Assembly (NCBI GenBank): GCA_026129485.1 | Contig: JAHCHY010000009.1 | Span: 62,001 to 126,000 of the forward strand | Direction: 5' to 3' | Origin: Cyclobacteriaceae bacterium | GTDB lineage: Bacteria; Bacteroidota; Bacteroidia; Cytophagales; Cyclobacteriaceae | DNA length: 64,000 bases | Part shown: positions 53,377-62,506 of the stretch, in pieces | How the letters are laid out: each line of letters opens with the position of its first letter | Position numbering within the stretch: position 1 is the first letter of the stretch | Program-made: the position numbers and the translations under genes | Notes under the pieces: model-generated | What the model saw: the letters and a program-made list of their open reading frames with translations, nothing else | Database searches by the model: none | Told to the model about the DNA's origin: nothing

Positions 53377-54309
53377 TCAGGTGGATTGAAGCGCCTGTAA
53401 CGCGGCCACCCGGTCTTTTTCCAATTGTTTTTTAAGCGATTCAAGATCATCGAACCTTGAATCTGACCGGAGCATTTTCTGAAAACGAACCTGGATGGTT
53501 TCTCCGTAGATTTCTTTGTTGAAATCGAAGATGTTTACTTCGATTGAACGCTTGGAGCCGTCAACCGTGGGGCGGCTGCCGATGTACAGCATACCTCCGT
53601 ATGCAAGGTTGGCATGAATAACCGTAACGGCATAAATCCCTTCGGCCGGGATCAGCTTATCTTTTGAGTCAGGATCGATATTCGCGGTGGGATACCCCAG
53701 CACCCGGCCAAGCTTATCGCCTTTAATCACGCGTCCGGTAAGCGGGTAGGGTGCACCCAGAAAATGATTGGCCGTTTCAATATCTCCGGATTCCAGCGCC
53801 CGCCTGATTTTAGTTGAACTGACCCCTACATGATCAACATCCTGTCTTGAAATTTCCTCTACATCAAACCCGAATGCGGGGCCATTCAGCTTAAGCTGCT
53901 CAAAGCTTCCTTCGCGGTTTTTTCCAAACCGGTGATCATACCCGATTACCAGCTTTTTTGTTCCGATTTGTTCAACGAGGATTTTGGTAACAAAATCAGC
54001 AGATGTGATTTGTGAAAACTCTTTTGTAAACGGAATGCGGAGTAAATGCTGCACACCGTATTGCCGAAGCAGGTCTGCTTTTTCTTCAAAGGTGTTGAGC
54101 AGCTTTAAGCCGGGTTCATCGGGCTTTAAGATCGTGCGCGGATGCGGCCAGAACGTGATCACCACCGTTTCGCCCCTATATTTATCAGCAATTTCTTTTA
54201 GCCGGGAGAGTATTTTCTGATGACCAACATGAACGCCATCAAACGTGCCACTGGTAACCACACCAAAGCGTAGCGGTGAAAAGTCTTCCAGTGAATGATA
54301 GATTTTCAT
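53377..54309 (-). CDS. ribF: Bifunctional riboflavin kinase/FAD synthetase
   Basis: A 310-residue RibF. The N-terminal FAD synthetase (nucleotidyltransferase) domain has TSGTFDGVHVGHQKIL with the HxGH motif, and GYDHRFGKNREGSFEQL. The C-terminal flavokinase domain (residues ~185-305) has GRVLGYPTANIDP and IEVNIFDFNKEIYGE. It makes FMN and FAD from riboflavin. The ATG overlaps the truB stop by four bases, so it is translationally coupled to truB, as common in bacteria. Confidence 0.96.
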   Translation of the reverse strand: MKIYHSLEDFSPLRFGVVTSGTFDGVHVGHQKILSRLKEIADKYRGETVVITFWPHPRTILKPDEPGLKLLNTFEEKADLLRQYGVQHLLRIPFTKEFSQITSADFVTKILVEQIGTKKLVIGYDHRFGKNREGSFEQLKLNGPAFGFDVEEISRQDVDHVGVSSTKIRRALESGDIETANHFLGAPYPLTGRVIKGDKLGRVLGYPTANIDPDSKDKLIPAEGIYAVTVIHANLAYGGMLYIGSRPTVDGSKRSIEVNIFDFNKEIYGETIQVRFQKMLRSDSRFDDLESLKKQLEKDRVAALQALQST

Positions 54310-54968
54310 TTTACTTCCGGATTTATCTGATCCAGCTCAAGCGCATCTGCAAGCTTAAATTCACCAATGCGCGTACGGCAAAGCTCAGCCAAATAAGCGC
54401 CTGTTCCTAATTCGTTTCCGAAATCGCGTGCCAGGCTGCGGATGTACGTACCCTTGGAACATACTATTCTAAAATGAATTGCAGGCTTTTTAATGGCGGT
54501 AATTTCAAAGGTACTAACCGTTACTTCGCGCGATTTTAGCTCTACATCCGTTCCTTTACGCGCAAACTTATAGGCTCGTTTACCATCAATTTTTATAGCT
54601 GAATGCAGGGGAGGAACCTGTTGAATGACACCTGTAAATTTTTGAGCAATTTCCCGGATTTGGGCTTCCGTAATGTGATCGACACTGGTTACTTCTTCAA
54701 CCGGGGTTTCGAGATCGTGCGAAGGTGTGGTTTTACCGATCACAAATTTACCAGTGTACTCTTTTTCCTGCGCCTGGTATTCATCAATACGTTTGGTCAT
54801 TTTACCGGTGCATAAGATCAGCAGCCCGGTCGCGAGCGGATCCAATGTACCCGCGTGACCAATCTTTTTTATTTTGAGCTTGCCCCGTAATTTATTTACA
54901 ACATCAAAGGAAGTCCACGTAAGCGGTTTGTTAATGAGGATAACCTGATCGATAAAATCAGCATTCAT
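54306..54968 (-). CDS. truB: tRNA pseudouridine synthase B
   Basis: A 220-residue TruB with the catalytic aspartate in [30 protein letters not shown], and [20 protein letters not shown]. It makes pseudouridine 55 in the T loop of tRNAs. The protein is short because the C-terminal PUA domain of E. coli TruB is absent, as in many Bacteroidetes. It overlaps uppP and ribF by four bases each, forming a tight operon. Its substrate loop (TTCGA) is also present in the tRNA-like RNA of this window. Confidence 0.95.
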   Translation of the reverse strand: MNADFIDQVILINKPLTWTSFDVVNKLRGKLKIKKIGHAGTLDPLATGLLILCTGKMTKRIDEYQAQEKEYTGKFVIGKTTPSHDLETPVEEVTSVDHITEAQIREIAQKFTGVIQQVPPLHSAIKIDGKRAYKFARKGTDVELKSREVTVSTFEITAIKKPAIHFRIVCSKGTYIRSLARDFGNELGTGAYLAELCRTRIGEFKLADALELDQINPEVK

Positions 54969-55759
54969 AGAACCTGCAAGTCAACTCCCAACCAATACAG
55001 AATCAGGATGGTTGTACCCACTATAATCCGGTAGTAGCCAAAGATCTTGAAACCGTGATTAGTTAAATATAAGATAAAAGATTTGACGGCAAGGAAAGCT
55101 ACAATAAAGGCAACTGCATTACCCAACACAAGCGTTGAAACCTGGCTATTGTTCAATACATTGCCTTCTAAATAATAAGTAAGCAATTTATAACCTGTAG
55201 CTGCAAGCATAGTAGGTATGGCAAGTAAAAATGAGAATTCGGCAGCTGCTTGCTTGGTTAATTTCTGAGAGATTCCCCCAATGATTGTAGCCGCTGAACG
55301 CGAAACTCCTGGGATTAAAGCTAAAACCTGAAATAGTCCTATCTTAAAAGCTGCCTGATAATTCACTTGAGTTTCTCCATGCTCTTCCGTTTCATGAAAA
55401 ACCTTGTCAATGAATAAGAATACACCACCACCTGCTATTAACATAATGGCTACAAGGTCAACACGTTCAAACAAGAGGTCAATTTGCTTACTAAACAGCA
55501 GGCCCACTATGGCTGCCGGTATAAACGCTACCAGCAGCTTGTAATAGAAGCTCAAAGACTGAAAAAAGCGCTTCCAGTAAAGTACCACTACAGACAATAT
55601 TGCACCAAGCTGAATAGCTACCGTAAACGTTTTGGTGAATGGATCTTTTTCTATACCCATGATGGATGAGGCAATAATCATATGCCCGGTTGAAGATACG
55701 GGCAGGAATTCGGTCAGGCCTTCAACAATGGCCAGTACGAGAGCATCCAGGTACGACAT
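54965..55759 (-). CDS. uppP: Undecaprenyl-diphosphatase (BacA/UppP)
   Basis: A 264-residue, multi-pass inner-membrane phosphatase. [19 protein letters not shown] and [15 protein letters not shown] are the two catalytic segments. It recycles undecaprenyl diphosphate to the monophosphate carrier for peptidoglycan and surface-glycan synthesis. Part of the run ftsX-DUF3098-uppP-truB-ribF; the stop overlaps truB by four bases. Length is typical. Confidence 0.96.
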   Translation of the reverse strand: MSYLDALVLAIVEGLTEFLPVSSTGHMIIASSIMGIEKDPFTKTFTVAIQLGAILSVVVLYWKRFFQSLSFYYKLLVAFIPAAIVGLLFSKQIDLLFERVDLVAIMLIAGGGVFLFIDKVFHETEEHGETQVNYQAAFKIGLFQVLALIPGVSRSAATIIGGISQKLTKQAAAEFSFLLAIPTMLAATGYKLLTYYLEGNVLNNSQVSTLVLGNAVAFIVAFLAVKSFILYLTNHGFKIFGYYRIIVGTTILILYWLGVDLQVL

Positions 55760-55767
55760 GTAAAGAA

Positions 55768-55974
55768 TTAATCTTTCTGTTTGGGAGTATGAAGGATGGC
55801 AAAGATTTCCGTGATGAACCCGGCCAATACAATAATTGGACTTAAGGTTAGTCCCAGGAACCCAAAACCATACGGCTCTTTATCCATTGCCATAATGGTG
55901 AAACCGATCACCAGCAGCACCAAACCCAACACCATTAACTGGTAGTTCCTTTTCCCAAAAGCTAATTTATTCAT
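55768..55974 (-). CDS. DUF3098 small membrane protein
   Basis: A 68-residue protein with two membrane segments: [20 protein letters not shown] and [20 protein letters not shown], joined by [16 protein letters not shown]3098 proteins occur next to ftsX in Bacteroidetes and are uncharacterised. It lies eight bases from uppP and three from ftsX, consistent with an operon. Confidence 0.88.
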   Translation of the reverse strand: MNKLAFGKRNYQLMVLGLVLLVIGFTIMAMDKEPYGFGFLGLTLSPIIVLAGFITEIFAILHTPKQKD

Positions 55975-55977
55975 GAA

Positions 55978-56874
55978 TCAATATAGTTCGTCTAACGATA
56001 ATTTTAGATACTTGCTTACCGCACGATAGGTGCTTAGAAAAGCTACCAGCATGCCCAGCGTAACCAGGAACAATAACAATAAAAGCAGGCGGTTGTTGTT
56101 TTGAATAAGCGCCAGATCCGCTACACGTTGCGTGGCAAAACCAATTAAACCAACAAGCAGGGCAGAAGATAACAGCCCCGCAATAAAGCCATGCAACCCG
56201 GCCCGAAACAGGAATGGCTTTTGGATAAACCAGCTACGGGCGCCTACCAGTTGCATGCTGCGAATCAGGAACCGTTGCGAAAATAGAGCCAGGCGAAGGG
56301 TGTTGTTGATCAGGAGCATAACAACCAGCAGCAATAAAACAACCAGCCCCAATAAGACGAGGCCAATCTTGGTAATATTCTGATTGATGGAATCGATCAC
56401 ATTTTCGATGTAGTGAACCTGGAACACGCCACCGATTTGCTCTATTTCAGCTTTTATCTTTTTCAGATTATCGGTATCATGAAATTCCTCTTTTATCCGA
56501 ACGAGGTAAGCATCGCGTAGCGGATTTTCGCCCAGGAAATTTTTAAAGTCTTCCCCGGTTTCTTCAATAAACTGTTTTGCCGCCTGCTCTTTACTTAAAA
56601 ATTCTATAGACCCCTTTGCTTCACCTACATAAGGCCTGGAAGCCAGGTTTTTCTCAATGTGATTTCGCTGGGTGGCAGATACCTGGGTATTCAGGTACAC
56701 CTGGATTTTCACGTTCTCGCGCACAATACGCTCCAGCTCTTTAGAATAGATAACGAGCGCCCCGAAAACCCCGATCACGAAAAGAGCAAGGGTTATACTC
56801 AGCACTACACTGATGAAAGGGTAGGAGCCGAGCTTTTTCTTTCGAACTTTAAACCTGGTTTCGCCCGATTGCAT
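55978..56874 (-). CDS. ftsX: Cell division protein FtsX-like permease
   Basis: I prefer the ATG ending at 56874 (MQSGETRFKVRKKKLGSYPF), since the frame five codons further (56889) adds a short hydrophobic leader unlike the family. The ~298-residue product has an N-terminal transmembrane helix (FISVVLSITLALFVIGVFGAL), a periplasmic domain (~60-165) and three C-terminal helices of the FtsX permease fold. FtsX, with the FtsE ATPase, activates peptidoglycan hydrolases at the septum. No ftsE gene is adjacent. First of the run ftsX to ribF. Confidence 0.9.
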   Translation of the reverse strand: MQSGETRFKVRKKKLGSYPFISVVLSITLALFVIGVFGALVIYSKELERIVRENVKIQVYLNTQVSATQRNHIEKNLASRPYVGEAKGSIEFLSKEQAAKQFIEETGEDFKNFLGENPLRDAYLVRIKEEFHDTDNLKKIKAEIEQIGGVFQVHYIENVIDSINQNITKIGLVLLGLVVLLLLVVMLLINNTLRLALFSQRFLIRSMQLVGARSWFIQKPFLFRAGLHGFIAGLLSSALLVGLIGFATQRVADLALIQNNNRLLLLLLFLVTLGMLVAFLSTYRAVSKYLKLSLDELY

Positions 56875-56938
56875 CAGGCAAAGATACAAGTATTCCCGAT
56901 TTTTCAGACCAACACCAAGGCTAAATCAAAGCCTTGAA

Positions 56939-57787
56939 TCATTTCTTCCTGTAGGCTTCCAGTTTTGTCAGGATAGTCTTGTCGGTTACTGCTTCCAGCG
57001 GTGTAATAGAGGATGACTGATCATTGAGGAAGTAGTATTTGTTCTGATAATACAGGTAGATAGAATGCGTTCCGCCATTAAGCTCAATGATTTCGTACAG
57101 GCTGCTGTCGAAAGAGCCGTATAAAACTACTTTGCCATTGGCAAACTGGTAATGGAACTTATACTTCTTGTTGGCAGAATCAATATCAATCTGTGTTGAT
57201 TTGATTTCTACGGCCGGGGCGGAAGGGCTGGTGGCTCCCTGGCTTATGGGCGAAGAGGTACTTTCAACCAGTTCGGCACTGGGGTCAACAATTTCAAGTA
57301 CTGGTTTGACTGCTTCTTTTTGTACAGGTTGAGCTACTGCCTTATTGCCGGCAGCCACTGCTTTTTCTTCTGTGAACGAAGGCTCTTCAACCTGTGTGAT
57401 CCTATTTTCATCTTCAGCCGAAGCTGTTAACTCAGTTTCGGTAACAACATTAACTGAATCTTTGGGCTCAGCTATTACCGGTTGACCGCTTTCATTGCTA
57501 TTGAACCAATAAACTGTACCTATCAATAAAGCTCCGCCTACAATACCTGCTGCTACTTTCAGTGTGGTAAACTCACGTACAGGGCTAACCGGCACCGCAT
57601 TGAGCATGGATTTTAACTCTGCTACACGGGCTTTCTTTAAACCATCAATTACCTGGCGTTGAAATTCCACATCGGCCTTCAGGGTAGGATCGGACGCAAG
57701 CTGCTGCTCAAAAGCTTCCCGCTGCGAATCGCTTAACCGGTTGGTCAGGTAGTTATCTATTAAATCAATGTTGTTCATGTCTTTCAT
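56939..57787 (-). CDS. Membrane anti-sigma-factor-like protein
   Basis: A 282-residue protein. The N-terminal ~75 residues form an anti-sigma-like helical domain (IDNYLTNRLSDSQREAFEQQ). One transmembrane helix follows (LKVAAGIVGGALLIGTVYWF, near 95-115), then a long, Pro/Val/Glu-rich periplasmic linker and a small C-terminal beta domain (YKFHYQFANGKVVLYGSFDS, GTHSIYLYYQNKYYFLND). It follows an ECF sigma gene by three bases, which is the usual layout of a sigma/anti-sigma pair. No zinc HxxxCxxC motif is present. The start may be four codons later. Confidence 0.8.
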   Translation of the reverse strand: MKDMNNIDLIDNYLTNRLSDSQREAFEQQLASDPTLKADVEFQRQVIDGLKKARVAELKSMLNAVPVSPVREFTTLKVAAGIVGGALLIGTVYWFNSNESGQPVIAEPKDSVNVVTETELTASAEDENRITQVEEPSFTEEKAVAAGNKAVAQPVQKEAVKPVLEIVDPSAELVESTSSPISQGATSPSAPAVEIKSTQIDIDSANKKYKFHYQFANGKVVLYGSFDSSLYEIIELNGGTHSIYLYYQNKYYFLNDQSSSITPLEAVTDKTILTKLEAYRKK

Positions 57788-57790
57788 TCA

Positions 57791-58363
57791 TTAGTCTAAA
57801 AAATCGTGCTCGGAGTACTGGGCCTTTACCAGCTCGTCCAGCTTCTGCTTGCACTTGTATTTTTTTGTTTTGGCGGTGTCGGTGTTGGCAAAACCAAGCT
57901 TTTCAGCAATTTCCTGCATCGACATATCGTCAAAATAGTAATACATCAAAACCTTGCGACAAGTTTCACCAAGCTGCTCTAAGCATTTGGCTATTATCTT
58001 TTCGCGTTCGGGGCTATCCATATCCATGGACTGCGGTGTGTCTTTCTCTTCGTGGGCCAGCCTTTTTTTTCTGTCCAGCTCCTTTCTCCACAGGTTTTGA
58101 CAAATGCTGTAGATATAGGTGCTCATTTTGGCTGTCATCACTAAATTACCCGATCTGGCCTTCTGCCAGAACACCACCAGCGCATCCTGGTAAACATCCC
58201 GAGCTTCTTCCTCGGTACCACTGTTGGTGATCACCATTTTGGTCATCATCCGGTAGTACTTTTGATAGATCAGCTCAAGGGCTTTCTCATCTCCTTTCCG
58301 GATGCGTTCGAAAATCTCCTTTTCGTCTATCTGCGAGTTGTTTTTGAATACTCTGAGCGACAC
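57791..58363 (-). CDS. ECF RNA polymerase sigma factor
   Basis: A 190-residue sigma-70 family ECF factor. Region 2 (~25-95) has ALELIYQKYYRMMTKMVI and ARDVYQDALVVFWQKA. Region 4 (~125-180) has CRKVLMYYYFDDMSMQEIAE with a helix-turn-helix (LGFANTDTAKTKKYKCKQKL). It directs RNA polymerase to specific promoters. The next gene encodes its probable membrane anti-sigma factor, so it is likely held inactive until an envelope signal. It is not associated with a FecA-like receptor here. Confidence 0.9.
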   Translation of the reverse strand: MSLRVFKNNSQIDEKEIFERIRKGDEKALELIYQKYYRMMTKMVITNSGTEEEARDVYQDALVVFWQKARSGNLVMTAKMSTYIYSICQNLWRKELDRKKRLAHEEKDTPQSMDMDSPEREKIIAKCLEQLGETCRKVLMYYYFDDMSMQEIAEKLGFANTDTAKTKKYKCKQKLDELVKAQYSEHDFLD

Positions 58364-58438
58364 GTTTGGTAACCTTTACTGAATGATAAACGGAACTAAT
58401 CGGGGTTTAATGTCGGTATTTTTACGGTGAGATGATAA

Positions 58439-58867
58439 TTACCGTTCGGGGTGCCAGGTTTGCGTACGAAAGAATGGCCCCAGGTAGCCCCTGAGCTTAA
58501 GATTGCCCCCGTCTAACCATACTTTGCACTTATATATTTTGCCATTGTTGGGATCCAGAATAGTTCCTTCGGAATATTCGTCATCATCCTTAACAAGATT
58601 CTTTAAAATCTCCATTCCAATTATTTTCTTTTTGTACCGTTCGTCACCTGAAGGACATTTTTCACATACCGGGTCCTGCTCCTCGTGGGCAGCGCGAAAT
58701 AACCGGGTTACCTTACCATAGTATTTGCCGTTTCGCTCTGCAATTTCTACCACCGATTTTGGCCTGCCGGTTTCATCATCAATGGTTTGCCACTTCCCTA
58801 CAATACTTTGGGCCTGCCCGCCAATTGAACAAATCGCCAAAAAAATCAGAATCAAAATTCGTAACAT
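58439..58867 (-). CDS. DUF2147 family secreted protein
   Basis: A 142-residue protein with signal peptide MLRILILIFLAICSIGGQAQ. The DUF2147 core follows: SIVGKWQTIDDETGRPKSVV, YYGKVTRLF, CEKCPSG, IIGMEILKNLV and GTILDPNNGKIYKCKVWL, closing with LRGYLGPFFRTQTWHP. The domain is a small beta-barrel of unknown role found in periplasmic proteins. It lies downstream of the hppA terminator region on the same strand and is probably its own unit. Confidence 0.88.
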   Translation of the reverse strand: MLRILILIFLAICSIGGQAQSIVGKWQTIDDETGRPKSVVEIAERNGKYYGKVTRLFRAAHEEQDPVCEKCPSGDERYKKKIIGMEILKNLVKDDDEYSEGTILDPNNGKIYKCKVWLDGGNLKLRGYLGPFFRTQTWHPER

Positions 58868-58899
58868 CGTTTAAAAAATTTGGTGTTCGGCCTTAAAGA

Positions 58900-58931
58900 T
58901 AAAAAAAAGAGCGGTGTTGTTGGCACCGCTC
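58900..58931 (-). terminator. Rho-independent terminator after hppA
   Basis: GAGCGGTG (58909-58916) pairs with CACCGCTC (58924-58931) with a seven-base loop. On the minus strand it is followed by a run of eight T. It lies 22 bases after the hppA stop. Confidence 0.92.
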
Positions 58932-58952
58932 CCGATTCATATATCACAAAGG

Positions 58953-61232
58953 TTACTTAGCCTGTTCATCAGCATGGGTTGTAACCACAATTTCCACTTT
59001 CTCCTGGTTGTCTTCCAGCTTTGCCGTAGTCGCTTCGTCATTCACCAGGAACGGAGCGATCACAAGCGCCACTACCGACATCAGCTTAAGCAGGATATTC
59101 AAAGACGGACCGGAGGTGTCTTTGAAAGGATCGCCTACGGTATCGCCTACCACAGCGGCTTTATGCGGATCAGATTTCTTGTAGTATTTCTGCCCGTTGA
59201 TTTCAACGCCTTCCTCAAAGCTTTTCTTGGCATTGTCCCATGCACCCCCGGCATTCGATTGGAAAATCGCCATCAGCACACCGGATACAGTAACTCCCGC
59301 CAGCATGCCACCTAAAGCCTCTACTCCAAAACCGGGCAGGAAGGCAATGACTACAGGCACGATCACGGCCATCAAGCCGGGCACTACCATTTCTCGGATA
59401 GCGGCTTTGGTTGATATCTCCACGCATTTGCCATACTCAGCCTTACCGTCTGCTTCGTGGAAGATCTTCTGATCCTCGGCAGACCATTCGTTCATTTCCT
59501 TATCGCCATTCTTCTTCATTACGGCAAGAGCTGCTTTAAGAGCCGGAATATCGTTAAACTGTCTGCGCACCTCTTCGATCATGGACATGGCTGCGCGCCC
59601 CACAGCGCCCATAGCCAGTGCTGAAAACACGAATGGCAACATACCGCCAATGAATAACCCGGCCATTACGTTCGCCTTTGAAACATCAATAGTGCTCAGG
59701 TGAGCGGTTGTCATGAATGCACCGAACAAGGCCAATGCCGTTAATGCAGCAGAAGCAATAGCAAAGCCTTTTCCAATGGCAGCGGTTGTGTTACCTACAG
59801 CATCCAGCTTATCGGTACGGGAACGAACTTCTTTCGGAAGCTCAGACATTTCGGCTACACCCCCGGCATTATCCGAGATAGGACCGTACGCATCTACAGC
59901 CAGTTGGATACCCAGGTTGGAAAGCATTCCTACCGCGGCAATGGCAATACCATATAAGCCTCCAAAGTGGAATGCGCCAATGATGGAGATAGCGATAATA
60001 ATAACAGGCCAGAGGGTTGACATCATGCCTACGCCAAGACCCGCAATAATGTTGGTAGCAGCACCGGTGGATGATTGTCTGACAATGGATACAACCGGCT
60101 TTTTGCCCATCCCTGTATAGTATTCAGTAATCAGGCCGATGATTACACCAGCCACAAGACCGATAACGGTTGCATAGAAAATACCGGTTGAAGTATAGGT
60201 TGTGAATTCGCCAGCAGTATTGTAAAGCGGGTCGCTGTACTGCCAGGTTTCAGGCAGCATAGCCTTAATGATAAACCATGAAGCGGCAATCATGACTACC
60301 GAAGAAACGATCTCGCCCGTGTTAAGCGCTTTTTGAGGATCACCTCCTTCTTTTACGCGAACAAAGAAGGTTCCGATAAAAGACATGATTATACCTACGC
60401 CAGCCAGTGCCAACGGTAAAAGAACGGCCGACAGTCCACCGCCAAAGGCTTCTGAAGAGAACTCGGGTAACGCAAAAAACGCAGCGCCCAATACCATTGT
60501 TCCAACAATAGAACCTACGTACGATTCAAACAGGTCGGCACCCATACCGGCTACATCGCCCACATTATCGCCTACGTTATCGGCAATGGTTGCAGGATTG
60601 AGCGGGTGATCTTCGGGGATACCGGCCTCAACTTTACCTACAAGGTCAGCGCCTACATCCGCAGCTTTGGTATAGATACCGCCACCCACACGGGCAAACA
60701 AGGCAATTGAAGATGCACCGAATGAAAACCCCGTAAGTACTGTAAGTATCTGGTTAATGCTGGTAAACATGCTTTGATAAACAATAAACAATATGCTTAA
60801 TCCCAGCACGCCTAATCCAACAACACCCATACCCATTACGGAGCCGCCTGTAAAGGCAACTTCAAGCGCTTTACCTAAGCTGGTACGCGCTGCATTGGTG
60901 GTTCTTACATTGGCTTTGGTTGCCACTCGCATACCGATAAAGCCGGCTAATGCCGAACAGAAAGCTCCCAAAACAAATGAAAGACCTACCAAAGGCGATG
61001 AAGTTTCGCTGCTGGCTGTGAAGCCGAGTAACAGGGCTACACAGATTACAAATACACTTAGTATTTTGTATTCAGCTTTCAGGAAGGCCATTGCACCTTC
61101 GGCAATGTGGCTGGCAATTTTCTTCATCTTGTCGGTACCGGCATCTTGCCTGGCCACCCAGGCGCTTTTCCAGATCACATAAATGAGCCCCAAAACGCCA
61201 AAGAGGGGCAGGGCGTAAAGTAGATTTTGCAT
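58953..61232 (-). CDS. hppA: Membrane-bound proton/sodium-pumping pyrophosphatase
   Basis: A 759-residue, ~16-helix inner-membrane pyrophosphatase. Signatures include [20 protein letters not shown] (substrate site), [20 protein letters not shown] and [20 protein letters not shown]. The key [10 protein letters not shown] segment has Ala rather than Lys at the position that separates classes, so this should be a potassium-dependent enzyme, the group that contains Na+-pumping forms. It couples PPi hydrolysis to ion export. PPi produced by biosynthesis links it loosely to the polyphosphate genes of the window. Confidence 0.97.
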   Translation of the reverse strand: MQNLLYALPLFGVLGLIYVIWKSAWVARQDAGTDKMKKIASHIAEGAMAFLKAEYKILSVFVICVALLLGFTASSETSSPLVGLSFVLGAFCSALAGFIGMRVATKANVRTTNAARTSLGKALEVAFTGGSVMGMGVVGLGVLGLSILFIVYQSMFTSINQILTVLTGFSFGASSIALFARVGGGIYTKAADVGADLVGKVEAGIPEDHPLNPATIADNVGDNVGDVAGMGADLFESYVGSIVGTMVLGAAFFALPEFSSEAFGGGLSAVLLPLALAGVGIIMSFIGTFFVRVKEGGDPQKALNTGEIVSSVVMIAASWFIIKAMLPETWQYSDPLYNTAGEFTTYTSTGIFYATVIGLVAGVIIGLITEYYTGMGKKPVVSIVRQSSTGAATNIIAGLGVGMMSTLWPVIIIAISIIGAFHFGGLYGIAIAAVGMLSNLGIQLAVDAYGPISDNAGGVAEMSELPKEVRSRTDKLDAVGNTTAAIGKGFAIASAALTALALFGAFMTTAHLSTIDVSKANVMAGLFIGGMLPFVFSALAMGAVGRAAMSMIEEVRRQFNDIPALKAALAVMKKNGDKEMNEWSAEDQKIFHEADGKAEYGKCVEISTKAAIREMVVPGLMAVIVPVVIAFLPGFGVEALGGMLAGVTVSGVLMAIFQSNAGGAWDNAKKSFEEGVEINGQKYYKKSDPHKAAVVGDTVGDPFKDTSGPSLNILLKLMSVVALVIAPFLVNDEATTAKLEDNQEKVEIVVTTHADEQAK

Positions 61233-61340
61233 ACTGATAATTTTGTTAAAACTACCCGGCCGTGATTCATTAGCTTAGGCAGGGGCTTTTTTAAAGCACC
61301 GCAAAGATATAAGAAGGCTTAAATAATTAAAATGTGGCTT

Positions 61341-61718
61341 TCAGAGTGAAAAAAGCTGCCGTAGGGCCGTCCAAAGTTTCTTACGGGCGCCTTCGTTACC
61401 AATCAGAGTTTCAAGGTCTTCCGAGGCAACGAGGCCTACCTGCCGGGCTTCCATAAATTCATAATGATTGATACCGGCAGGTAATGATCCAAAATAGATC
61501 AGCCGTCCTGATTTAGCAGGAAGTGCTGCCATATCTAATTTAGGTTGATGCAGGATGGTAACTCCATTTAATGATAGCTTAAGGGCATTCAGGATTTTGC
61601 TTAGCTGCTCTCTTTCGGCAGCAGAAATTTCCGGCCACGGTTTGGTAAGCACAATAGTGGCCGGAGAGCTGATGTGATAGAGCTCTTCCGTAAAGAGAAT
61701 AGCGGCAGCTTCGTTCAT
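61341..61718 (-). CDS. Small protein resembling DNA polymerase III psi subunit (HolD-like)
   Basis: A 125-residue protein that I do not assign with confidence. Its layout follows the psi family: SKILNALKLSLNGVTIL resembles the VLRALTVSPDQVLQL region of E. coli HolD, the LPAKSGRLIYFG segment resembles its central strand, and the C-terminal DLETLIGNEGARKKLWTALR resembles ALTDLRANPTARAALWQQI. Psi links the clamp loader to SSB through chi. The gene overlaps the thioesterase stop by four bases. Codon use is native. Homology is inferred by eye and could be superficial. Confidence 0.45.
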   Translation of the reverse strand: MNEAAAILFTEELYHISSPATIVLTKPWPEISAAEREQLSKILNALKLSLNGVTILHQPKLDMAALPAKSGRLIYFGSLPAGINHYEFMEARQVGLVASEDLETLIGNEGARKKLWTALRQLFSL

Positions 61719-62239
61719 TCCTTGATATTAAAAATAGACTTTAATTCATTTGCTTCGGCCGGCTTCATACGCCCCGATAAGATGAGGCGGAGCTGCCTTC
61801 TGCGCAAAGCTCCGTTATACAATTCAATCTCTTCCGGGGTTTCAGGTACAATTTCCGGTATTTCAACCGGGTGGCCGTTCTTATCCACCGCTACAAATGT
61901 AAAGTAGGCCGAGTTGCTTTCAATTTTACGTCCTTCGGGAATGTTCTCAGCATCCACATCAATGCGGATTTCTACGGACGAGTTGAAAGCCCGTGTAGCC
62001 CGTGCACGTAAGGTTACTACATCGCCCAGCCGGATGGGCGACCGGAACGAAATGTTATCCACAGAAGCTGTTACCACGATGCTCTCGCAATGCTTTTGCC
62101 CGGCTATGGCCGATACAATATCCATCCAGTGCATCAGGCGTCCGCCCATCAGGTTGTTTAAGGTATTGGTATCATTGGGCAGCACCAGCTCGGTCATGCT
62201 TACAAACGATTCGCGCGGGTGTTTCTTCTTGCGATTCAT
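61715..62239 (-). CDS. Acyl-CoA thioesterase (hotdog fold)
   Basis: The start is placed at the ATG ending at 62239 (MNRKKKHPRESFVSMTELVL); the 20 codons further upstream are not conserved. The 174-residue product has the hotdog thioesterase signature LNNLMGGRLMHWMDIVSAIA and NISFRSPIRLGDVVTL, then VEIRIDVDAENI and FTFVAVDKNGHPVEIPEI. It hydrolyses acyl-CoA to free acid and CoA. It shares four bases with the HolD-like gene. Chain-length range cannot be told. Confidence 0.9.
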   Translation of the reverse strand: MNRKKKHPRESFVSMTELVLPNDTNTLNNLMGGRLMHWMDIVSAIAGQKHCESIVVTASVDNISFRSPIRLGDVVTLRARATRAFNSSVEIRIDVDAENIPEGRKIESNSAYFTFVAVDKNGHPVEIPEIVPETPEEIELYNGALRRRQLRLILSGRMKPAEANELKSIFNIKE

Positions 62240-62384
62240 GCGGCTACTTACTGTTAGTTTGTTTTTAAGTCCGACAAAAATCATAAAAATATTTTGCAAT
62301 ACACGGGTTCAGTTTATTTCTTGCATCAAATAATCGTTGCGCGTGCTACAACACAATATCCTATCAGCATCCGGCTCAGTTCGC

Positions 62385-62420
62385 ATGGAGGCCATTATTA
62401 CCACCACGATTACGGGGTAG
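62385..62420 (+). CDS. Putative Thr/Ile-rich leader peptide of thrA
   Basis: A minimal ORF, ATG at 62385, reads M-E-A-I-I-T-T-T-I-T-G and stops at TAG (62418-62420). Seven of its eleven residues are threonine or isoleucine, the regulatory amino acids of the enteric thr operon leader (thrL), and thrA begins 87 bases downstream. A short hairpin (CGGGG-TAGC-TCCCG, 62413-62425) overlaps its end, and CTGAAG-TTAAT-CTTCAG (62479-62495) precedes the thrA ATG. I see no hairpin with a strong U-run, so the attenuation mechanism is unclear and the ORF may be fortuitous. Confidence 0.5.
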   Translation: MEAIITTTITG

Positions 62421-62506
62421 CTCCCGACATATTCTGCTTTCTCTTCACATCCTGTTTACTTATTCTGAAATTCAAAACCTGAAGTTAATCTTCAGTTAAC
62501 CTTAGT

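Noticed and set aside
62294..62482. A 62-codon frame over the thrA leader with a His/Tyr-rich segment (GGHYYHHDYG).
   Set aside because: It is another frame of the same DNA as the Thr/Ile-rich leader, has no conserved start, and a His-rich leader would not suit thrA.
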